Assembly: GCA_035345935.1 (NCBI GenBank)
Contig: DAORDK010000052.1
Span: 1-22,535, forward strand
DNA from: SSSZ01 sp035345935
GTDB lineage: Bacteria > Pseudomonadota > Gammaproteobacteria > Burkholderiales > Rhodocyclaceae
Length of the DNA stretch: 22,535 bases
Reading direction: 5' to 3'
Under the pieces are notes generated by a model. That model saw only the letters and a list, made by a program, of their open reading frames with translations, did not search any database and was not told where the DNA came from. The stretch's first letter is position 1. Each line of letters starts with the position of its first letter. Of this stretch, positions 15,785 through 21,312 are shown in pieces. The position numbers and the translations under genes are program-made.

Positions 15785-16105
15785 GTGGAGGATGAATACG
15801 GTCACGACGACCTGACCCCGGAACGGGTCGCCGGTCTCGCCGGCCGAGTCATTCTCGAATTCGGGGCCAATTGGTGCGGCATTTGCCGTGCGGCCCGGCC
15901 GGCCATCGAGGCGGGGCTGGAAAACGCCGCCGGGGTGATCCACCTGCGCATCGAGGATGGTCCGCAGCGCCCTCTGGGGCGCTCCTTCGCGGTCAGGCTG
16001 TGGCCGACGTTCATTTTTCTGCGGGACGGCCGCGAGATCGAGCGCGTGGTGCGTCCCCAAGGCCCCGAAGCCCTTGTCGCCGCGCTGGAGCGCCTCCGGA
16101 CGTGA
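15785..16105 (+). CDS. Thioredoxin-like protein with WCGIC active site
   Basis: A 106-residue thioredoxin-fold protein without a signal peptide, so probably cytoplasmic. The active site WCGIC places Cys31 and Cys34 as the redox pair, and Pro74 in LWPTF is the cis-proline expected opposite it. The CGIC dipeptide differs from the CGPC of classical thioredoxin, which suggests a specialised partner. The start is GTG at 15785, two bases after the FKBP stop; no in-frame ATG lies near it. Its TGA stop overlaps the GTG start of the next gene in the sequence GTGA, so the two proteins are probably translationally coupled. Confidence 0.88.
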   Translation: MEDEYGHDDLTPERVAGLAGRVILEFGANWCGICRAARPAIEAGLENAAGVIHLRIEDGPQRPLGRSFAVRLWPTFIFLRDGREIERVVRPQGPEALVAALERLRT

Positions 16106-16812
16106 CGGCATTCCCCGGCGCCGCAGCGCTCGACCGCGCCGGCTTTCAGTTGCAGGCTGTCCTGGCGGTGGCCGACCTGCCAGCGGAATGGGGGGCCGGG
16201 CTGGGCGACTATCGGCAACTCATCCTTTTCGGGCACCGCGGCCAGAGGCTCTGGGAGGCTGTCGCCGCCGCGGGCGGCGGCGGGCCGGATCCCATCGACG
16301 ACTACACCCGGCATACGGTTGACGCTTGGTTGGCGGACCATCTGCCCGGCGTCCGCCACACGCTTCTTTATCCGGCGCTCCCCGGCGTGCCGCTGCCGGC
16401 GGTCAATTTCGCGGGTCTGGGCGAATGGCTGGGTTGGCAACGACCATCACCCCTTGGCCTCGGCATCCATCCGGACTGGGGAACGTGGTTTGCCTACCGT
16501 GCCGCCGTCCTCGCCGACTCCGTCTTGCCGCTTTCCGTTCGCGTCGTGCCAACCCGGCCGTGCGATCGCTGTTCGGGGAAACCCTGCGTCAGCGCTTGTC
16601 CCGCTGGCGCGGTTTCCGAGAGCGGTTTCAAGGGCAGGGACTGCGCCAGCTGGCGCCTTGCGCCGGAGTCGCGCTGCGCCGGTGACTGCGCGGCGCGGCG
16701 CGCCTGTCCGGTTGGCCCGGCGCATCGCTATGGCGACGAACAGATGCGCCATGCCGCTGCGTGCTCATTGTCGACTCTGAAGTGCTTGATTCTGGGCGCA
16801 GCCGACGGGTAG
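16102..16812 (+). CDS. MMACHC/QueG-like protein with ferredoxin-like 4Fe-4S tail
   Basis: A 236-residue protein in two parts. Residues about 10-150 resemble the MMACHC (CblC) and QueG cobalamin-binding fold: DPIDDY at 63-68, and His123 in IHPDWGTWFAYR, which matches from memory the HP..G.WFA.R segment around the cobalamin-site His of human MMACHC. Residues 154-202 hold eight cysteines: Cys154, 157, 162 and 166 in a C-x2-C-x4-C-x3-CP ferredoxin pattern, then Cys181, 192, 196 and 202, also ending in CP. This layout follows the two-cluster domain of epoxyqueuosine reductase QueG, but the HEAT-repeat tail and part of the N-terminus of QueG are missing. The tail HRYGDEQ recalls the ERYSEEQ region of MMACHC. 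Corrinoid binding and reaction are inference. GTG 16102 overlaps the thioredoxin-like stop. Simple databases would call it a ferredoxin. Confidence 0.75.
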   Translation: MTAFPGAAALDRAGFQLQAVLAVADLPAEWGAGLGDYRQLILFGHRGQRLWEAVAAAGGGGPDPIDDYTRHTVDAWLADHLPGVRHTLLYPALPGVPLPAVNFAGLGEWLGWQRPSPLGLGIHPDWGTWFAYRAAVLADSVLPLSVRVVPTRPCDRCSGKPCVSACPAGAVSESGFKGRDCASWRLAPESRCAGDCAARRACPVGPAHRYGDEQMRHAAACSLSTLKCLILGAADG

Positions 16813-17015
16813 ATCGAACATCGGCGGGAGGGCGGTCGATCGTGGTCGCGGCGGGTGAGGAATAGACGAGCCCGTACCGCTTCCGGGGGCGCGGGCAATT
16901 CCGACCGAGTGGGTGCGCCTCGCCGGCCTGGCGCGTGCGCTTGGCAGTCCCAATCTGGAGAGCGCGCGCAGTGTTGCGTGTAGAATCCATGCGTCATTGT
17001 TCCGCATGATTTGCG
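16813..17015 (+). other. Intergenic gap without a recognisable gene
   Basis: These 203 bases are the longest stretch without a gene in the window. GATCGA (16812-16817) and TCGATC (16836-16841) form a 6-base inverted repeat beginning at the stop codon of the preceding gene, with a G-rich 18-base centre and no T-tract. TAGAAT at 16981-16986 could be a -10 box for the next gene, but I see no matching -35 box. Confidence 0.5.
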
Positions 17016-17453
17016 ATGCTGCGAGAAATTCAGAACACTCGGCAAATTGCCGGCGAGCCGCCGCGCATCTGGTATTTCGGCCGCGAACTCGATCTGGTCG
17101 TCTGGTTCGACCCGCAGGCGGAGCCCATGGCCTTTCAGCTCGCCTACGACAAGCACAAGGACGAGAGATCGTTGTCCTGGACCGCCGAACGAGGTTATGT
17201 GCACCACCTGGTGGATCATGGACCCCGGGCGGCGACACCACTGCTCATCTCCGGTGGAGCGTTTCCCCGGGAGCGGGTCCTGGCAGCGTTTCTCGATCAA
17301 AGCAAGGACTTGCCGCCAGGGGTCGTCAGCTTCGTCGCCGAAAAACTGGGCGGGTACGATGGCGTTCTGGAATCTGCCCAGGACAGCGAGGCCCTGAGGG
17401 TTCAGCGCGCCCTGGAACGCCTTGGATTCAACTCGCCTGACGAGGGGGGTTGA
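17016..17453 (+). CDS. Unrecognised conserved-looking protein ahead of the ArsR-type regulator
   Basis: A 145-residue soluble protein whose family I do not recognise. It has no signal peptide, membrane segment or cysteine. The first half is rich in aromatic residues: IWYFGRELDLVVWFDP near 18-33, then SLSWTAERGYVHHLVDHGP near 52-70. The C-terminal half is helical (FPRERVLAAFLDQ, ALRVQRALERLGF). Codon use matches the neighbours, and strong codon bias over the full length supports a real gene. ATG at 17016 is the first good start; the Shine-Dalgarno is poor. The stop TGA at 17451-17453 touches a TTG at 17450 that is a possible start of the regulator gene, which suggests that the two are linked. 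Confidence 0.7.
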   Translation: MLREIQNTRQIAGEPPRIWYFGRELDLVVWFDPQAEPMAFQLAYDKHKDERSLSWTAERGYVHHLVDHGPRAATPLLISGGAFPRERVLAAFLDQSKDLPPGVVSFVAEKLGGYDGVLESAQDSEALRVQRALERLGFNSPDEGG

Positions 17454-17478
17454 CTGGATGTATCGATATACTTAAACT
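17450..17478 (+). promoter_or_regulatory. Candidate sigma-70 promoter for the ArsR-type gene
   Basis: TTGACT (17450-17455), 17 bases, then TAAACT (17473-17478) fits a sigma-70 promoter. The palindrome TATCGATA (17461-17468) lies in the spacer, and TCGATAT occurs twice (17463-17469 and 17481-17487). Transcription would start close to the ATG at 17486, implying a leaderless or nearly leaderless message. The repeats could be the regulator's own operator; both points are inference. Confidence 0.35.
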
Positions 17479-17485
17479 TGTCGAT

Positions 17486-17797
17486 ATGAAATCGGATTAC
17501 AGTCGCGCCCTGCCCACCGAGTGGAAGCCCATGTCCAAGGTATTCACTGCCCTTGGCGACGAGCATCGGCAACGCATCCTCCTGCTCTTCGAGCGGGGCG
17601 AACGGCTCAATGTCGGGCAGATCGCCGAAGTGTCCACCTTGACCCGCTCGACCGTCTCCCATCACCTCAAGATATTGCGCGAGGCCGAGGTGCTCTCATC
17701 GGAGAAGATCGGCAAGGAAGTCTGGTTCTGGATCAACCGCGGCTACCTGGAAAAGGTGCTGGGTAGCGTGCTCGATTATGTGCGCGAAAGCGCCTGA
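17486..17797 (+). CDS. ArsR-family winged-helix transcriptional regulator without cysteines
   Basis: A 103-residue winged-helix repressor of the ArsR/SmtB type. The recognition helix region is EVSTLTRSTVSHHLKILREAEV without its last residues (about 48-68), preceded by the dimer-forming helix with FTALGDEHRQRILLLF. The wing is at about 72-82. There are no cysteines in this frame from ATG 17486, so the classical arsenic or cadmium thiolate sites are absent; it may sense something other than thiophilic metals or act without a metal. Start choice is open: TTG 17450 gives 12 more residues and overlaps the previous stop, and ATG 17531 would begin MSKVFTALGD. It lies 93 bases before aas and is a good candidate for controlling it. 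Confidence 0.88.
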   Translation: MKSDYSRALPTEWKPMSKVFTALGDEHRQRILLLFERGERLNVGQIAEVSTLTRSTVSHHLKILREAEVLSSEKIGKEVWFWINRGYLEKVLGSVLDYVRESA

Positions 17798-17806
17798 ATT
17801 TTTTTT
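17782..17806 (+). terminator. Weak candidate intrinsic terminator or attenuator after the ArsR-type gene
   Basis: GCGC-GAAA-GCGC (17782-17793) is a 4-base-pair hairpin capped by a stable GNRA tetraloop, overlapping the end of the coding region. A run of eight T (17799-17806) follows after five bases. The stem is short for a full terminator, so partial termination is the most that can be claimed. Confidence 0.35.
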
Positions 17807-17815
17807 GCATTTATA

Positions 17816-17841
17816 TAACGAAAGAATTACGTATGTCGTTA
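17816..17841 (+). promoter_or_regulatory. Inverted repeat TAACGA-N14-TCGTTA in the promoter region of aas
   Basis: Six-base arms at 17816-17821 and 17836-17841 form an exact inverted repeat inside an unusually AT-rich 93-base gap. A possible -10 box TATAGT lies at 17862-17867, and a poor -35 (TTAGGT, 17839-17844) overlaps the right arm. The position fits an operator for the adjacent ArsR-type regulator, whose family binds imperfect inverted repeats of this size. Binding is inference. Confidence 0.45.
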
Positions 17842-17890
17842 GGTATGTGGAATAGTTCGTTTATAGTGCCGACGGGGGGGAAATGACCGT

Positions 17891-20032
17891 ATGCGTTCGC
17901 TGATCAAACCGTTCTTGCGCGGCCTGTGCCGCATTCTGTTCCGGGTCCGGGTCGAGGGGCTGACCCGGGACATCGAGTCCGACCGCCTGCTGGTTGTCGC
18001 CAATCACGAATCCTTTCTCGACGGACTCTTGCTGGGGCTCTTCCTCCCGATAGACCCGGTTTTCGTGGTGCATACGGGGGTGGCCAACGACTGGTTCTTC
18101 CGTCTCCTGCTGTCCCAGGTCGATTACCTCGCGGTGGACCCCACCAGCCCCATGGCCATGAAGAAGGTCATCCGCCTGCTGGAAACGGGGCGCCCGGTGG
18201 TCATCTTCCCGGAAGGGCGCATCACCACCACCGGTAGCCTGATGAAGGTCTATGACGGTCCCGCCTTCGTTGCCGCCAAGACCGGGGCCAAGGTGCTGCC
18301 GGTACGCCTGGATGGGCCCTCCCGCAGCTACTTCTCGCGGGTTTCGGGCAAGCATCCCCGCGTCTTCTTCCCCAAGGTAAGGGTCAGCATTCTGCCTTCG
18401 ACGACCATTCCCATGCCCGATGCGCCGAGTGCCAAACTGCGCCGCCGCAGGGCCGGGGAAGCCATGCGTCGCCTGATGCAGGAGATGATCTTCGCCTCCC
18501 GTCCGCAGCAGACGCTCTTCTCGGCGCTGTGCGATGCCGCCGACGTCTTCGGCAAGAAGCGCCGTGTGCTCGAGGACATGAAGCAGATCGAGTATTCCTA
18601 CAACGACTTGCTCAAGATGGCTCTGATGCTGTCGCGTCTGGTCGAGCGCCATACCGCGGGTAACGAGCGGGTCGGCCTGCTGTTGCCCAACCTGGCGCCG
18701 ACCCTCGGTCTGCTCATCGGGCTCACCGCCCGCCGCCGGGTGCCGGCCATGCTCAATTACACCGCCGGAGTGGACGCCATGCAGGCGGCCTGCACGGCGG
18801 CGGAAGTCCGTACCATCGTGACGTCTCGGGCCTTCGTCGAGCAGGCCAAGCTGGCCGACAAGCTGGCGGCCCTTGCCGGCATCGAGTTGCTCTACCTGGA
18901 AGACCTGCGGGAAAGCATAGGCCTCGGCGACAAGCTCTGGCTGATGGCCTGGGCCATCCACCGGCCGCGGGCCTTCGAATTGCCCACCTCGCCGGAGGAA
19001 GCCGCCGTGGTGCTGTTCACCTCCGGCTCCGAAGGCAAGCCCAAGGGCGTGGTGCTGCCCCACCGGGCCATACTGGCCAATATCGCCCAAGTGCGGGCGG
19101 TGATCGACTTCTCGGTGGACGACAAGGTCCTCAACGCCCTGCCGGTCTTCCACTCCTTCGGCCTCACCGCCGGTGCGCTGCTGCCGGTGCTCACCGGTGC
19201 CGGCCTCTTCCTTTACCCGACGCCGCTCCACTACCGCATCATCCCCGAGCTGGCCTACGACCGGAACTGCACGGTGCTTTTCGGCACCTCCACCTTCCTC
19301 GGCAATTACGCCCGCTTCGCCCATCCCTACGACTTCTACCGCCTGCGCTACGTGGTCGCCGGCGCCGAGAAGCTGTCGGAGGCGGTGCGCAACACCTGGT
19401 TCGAGAAATTCGGCATCCGCATTTTCGAAGGCTACGGCGCCACCGAGACCGCCCCCGTGCTGGCGGTGAACACCCCCATGGCCTACCGCACCGGCACCGT
19501 CGGCAACCTGCTGCCGGGCATCGAAGCCAAGCTGCTGCCGGTACCCGGCATCGAACGCGGCGGCATCCTGCACGTGCGCGGCCCCAACGTCATGGCCGGG
19601 TACCTCAAGGCCGACGCCCCCGGGGTGTTGCAACCGCCGGTTTCCGAAGCCGGTGCCGGCTGGTATGAAACCGGGGACGTGGTGGAGTTCGACGAGGAAG
19701 GTTTCGTCAAGATCGTCGGCCGGGTCAAGCGCTTCGCCAAGATCGCCGGCGAAATGGTCAGTCTGGAGGTCGTGGAAAAGCTTGCCGTCGCTGCCTCCCC
19801 GTCCCAGGCCCACGCCGCGTCGAGCCAGCCCGATGCCGCCAAGGGCGAGGCCCTGGTGCTGTTCACCACCGACGGCGAGCTTTCCCGCGACCTGCTCGCC
19901 GCCAAGGCCCGGGAGTTGGGCATCCCGGAACTGGCGGTGCCGCGCAAGATCCACAAGGTCGATGGTCTGCCACTCCTCGGCACCGGCAAGGTGGATTACG
20001 TGACCCTGAAGCGCCTGGCCGAAGCTGTCTGA
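17891..20032 (+). CDS. aas: Bifunctional 2-acylglycerophosphoethanolamine acyltransferase / acyl-ACP synthetase
   Basis: Aas re-acylates lysophosphatidylethanolamine, for example the by-product of lipoprotein N-acylation, using fatty acids that it first loads onto bound ACP with ATP. The 713-residue length matches E. coli Aas (719). The N-terminal PlsC-type acyltransferase has NHESFLDG with His39 and Asp44, then FPEGRITTTG near 106-115. The AMP-forming synthetase has LFTSGSEGKPKG near 376-387, GYGATETAP, YETGDVV and a C-terminal lysine in LLGTGKVDYVTLK. Long blocks such as HYRIIPEL and CTVLFGTSTFLG agree with E. coli Aas. ATG at 17891 follows a G-rich stretch. The amidohydrolase starts four bases after its stop. 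Confidence 0.93.
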   Translation: MRSLIKPFLRGLCRILFRVRVEGLTRDIESDRLLVVANHESFLDGLLLGLFLPIDPVFVVHTGVANDWFFRLLLSQVDYLAVDPTSPMAMKKVIRLLETGRPVVIFPEGRITTTGSLMKVYDGPAFVAAKTGAKVLPVRLDGPSRSYFSRVSGKHPRVFFPKVRVSILPSTTIPMPDAPSAKLRRRRAGEAMRRLMQEMIFASRPQQTLFSALCDAADVFGKKRRVLEDMKQIEYSYNDLLKMALMLSRLVERHTAGNERVGLLLPNLAPTLGLLIGLTARRRVPAMLNYTAGVDAMQAACTAAEVRTIVTSRAFVEQAKLADKLAALAGIELLYLEDLRESIGLGDKLWLMAWAIHRPRAFELPTSPEEAAVVLFTSGSEGKPKGVVLPHRAILANIAQVRAVIDFSVDDKVLNALPVFHSFGLTAGALLPVLTGAGLFLYPTPLHYRIIPELAYDRNCTVLFGTSTFLGNYARFAHPYDFYRLRYVVAGAEKLSEAVRNTWFEKFGIRIFEGYGATETAPVLAVNTPMAYRTGTVGNLLPGIEAKLLPVPGIERGGILHVRGPNVMAGYLKADAPGVLQPPVSEAGAGWYETGDVVEFDEEGFVKIVGRVKRFAKIAGEMVSLEVVEKLAVAASPSQAHAASSQPDAAKGEALVLFTTDGELSRDLLAAKARELGIPELAVPRKIHKVDGLPLLGTGKVDYVTLKRLAEAV

Positions 20033-20036
20033 CGCC

Positions 20037-21287
20037 ATGGACGCCAACAACTCGCCCCATTCGCCCGCCCGCCGCCGTTTCGTGAGCGCCCTCGCGGGAG
20101 CCGCCGCGGTCGGGGCTGCGGGCTGGGCCGCCGCGCGGCCGCTGCTGGTCAATCCCTGTCGTGCCGCCCTGCCGGCGGAACTGGGCGCCAGTCCCTGGCT
20201 CGCCGAGATCTGGAAGGGCCTCGACCCCGCCCAGGTGTGGGACTGCCACGTCCATGTGGCCGGCACCGGCGATGGCGGCAGCGGCATCGAGATCGGCCGC
20301 CAGCTCTCGTCCTGGCTCTATCCGGTCCAATACGTCCAGCGTCTCTTCTACATGAACGCCGGCTGCGCCCACGATGCCCCGGGTCAGGTGGACGCGAGTT
20401 ACGCCGCCCGCCTGCAAAATCTGGTGGAGGCGATGCCTGCCGGTTTCAAGGTGCTGCTCTTCGCCTTCGAGCAATTCCACGACGAAGCCGGCCGGCCGGT
20501 CCCCGAGCATATGGCCTTCCACGTTCCCGATGCCTATGCCCGCCGCTTGGCCGCGGAATATCCGGCGGGGTTCGAGTGGGCCGCCTCGATCCATCCCTAC
20601 AGGCCGGATGCCGTCGATGCGCTGCAGTCGGCCATCGCCGGGGGGGCGAGGGCGGTCAAATGGCTTCCCGCCGCCATGGGCATGGACCCGGCGTCCGCCA
20701 AGTGCGACGCTTTCTACCGCGTGCTGGCCGATGCCCGGGTGCCTCTCATCGTCCATTGCGGAGAAGAAAAGGCGGTCAAGGGCGGCGACACCCAGCATCT
20801 CGGCAACCCCCTCCTGCTTCGCCGCGCCCTCGATGCCGGCGTGCCGGTGGTGGTCGCCCACTGCGCCAGCATCGGCGACGATGTGGATCTCGACGCGGGC
20901 AGCGCCGGTCCGCGTCGGGCGAGCTTCGACCTCTTTGCGCGCCTGATGGCCGAACCGCGGGCCAAGAATGGACTCTACGGCGACATCTCCGCCATCGTCC
21001 TGCGCAACCGCGATACCGACTGCATCAGGGCGCTCCTGCAGCGCAGCGAATGGCATCCGCGGCTGCTCAACGGCTCCGACTACCCCCTTCCCGGGGTGCT
21101 GCCCATCGTCTCGCCGGCGGCTCTGGCCCGGGCCGGACTGTTGCCTGCCGACGCCGTCGCCGACCTCGAAAGCGTCCGGGAACACAATCCGCTGCTCTTC
21201 GACCTGGCGGTCAAGCGCCTTTTGAACTGGGAGGGCAAGACCTTTCCGGTTTCGGTGTTCGAGACGCGGCGCGTATTTTCGGTTTGA
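20037..21287 (+). CDS. Tat-exported amidohydrolase-2-family protein
   Basis: A 416-residue metal-dependent hydrolase of the amidohydrolase-2 type (TIM barrel). The N-terminus carries a twin-arginine signal, ARRRFVSALAGAA at about 11-23, followed by a hydrophobic Ala/Gly stretch, so export of the folded enzyme is likely. Metal-site motifs are His71 and His73 in WDCHVHV, a His in IVHCGEE near 240, a His in VAHCAS near 275, and Asp near 348 in NGSDYP. The substrate cannot be read; family members act on amides, lactones or carboxylates. It begins four bases after aas and is probably in the same transcript, which hints at an envelope-related role, by inference only. The Shine-Dalgarno is weak. Confidence 0.87.
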   Translation: MDANNSPHSPARRRFVSALAGAAAVGAAGWAAARPLLVNPCRAALPAELGASPWLAEIWKGLDPAQVWDCHVHVAGTGDGGSGIEIGRQLSSWLYPVQYVQRLFYMNAGCAHDAPGQVDASYAARLQNLVEAMPAGFKVLLFAFEQFHDEAGRPVPEHMAFHVPDAYARRLAAEYPAGFEWAASIHPYRPDAVDALQSAIAGGARAVKWLPAAMGMDPASAKCDAFYRVLADARVPLIVHCGEEKAVKGGDTQHLGNPLLLRRALDAGVPVVVAHCASIGDDVDLDAGSAGPRRASFDLFARLMAEPRAKNGLYGDISAIVLRNRDTDCIRALLQRSEWHPRLLNGSDYPLPGVLPIVSPAALARAGLLPADAVADLESVREHNPLLFDLAVKRLLNWEGKTFPVSVFETRRVFSV

Positions 21288-21312
21288 ACAGTTGTCCCCT
21301 TCGGGAGAATCC

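Noticed and set aside
17861..20287. A minus-strand reading frame of about 800 codons opposite aas
   Set aside because: It is the antisense shadow of aas, rich in His, Gly and Gln, with no recognisable motif or ribosome-binding site.
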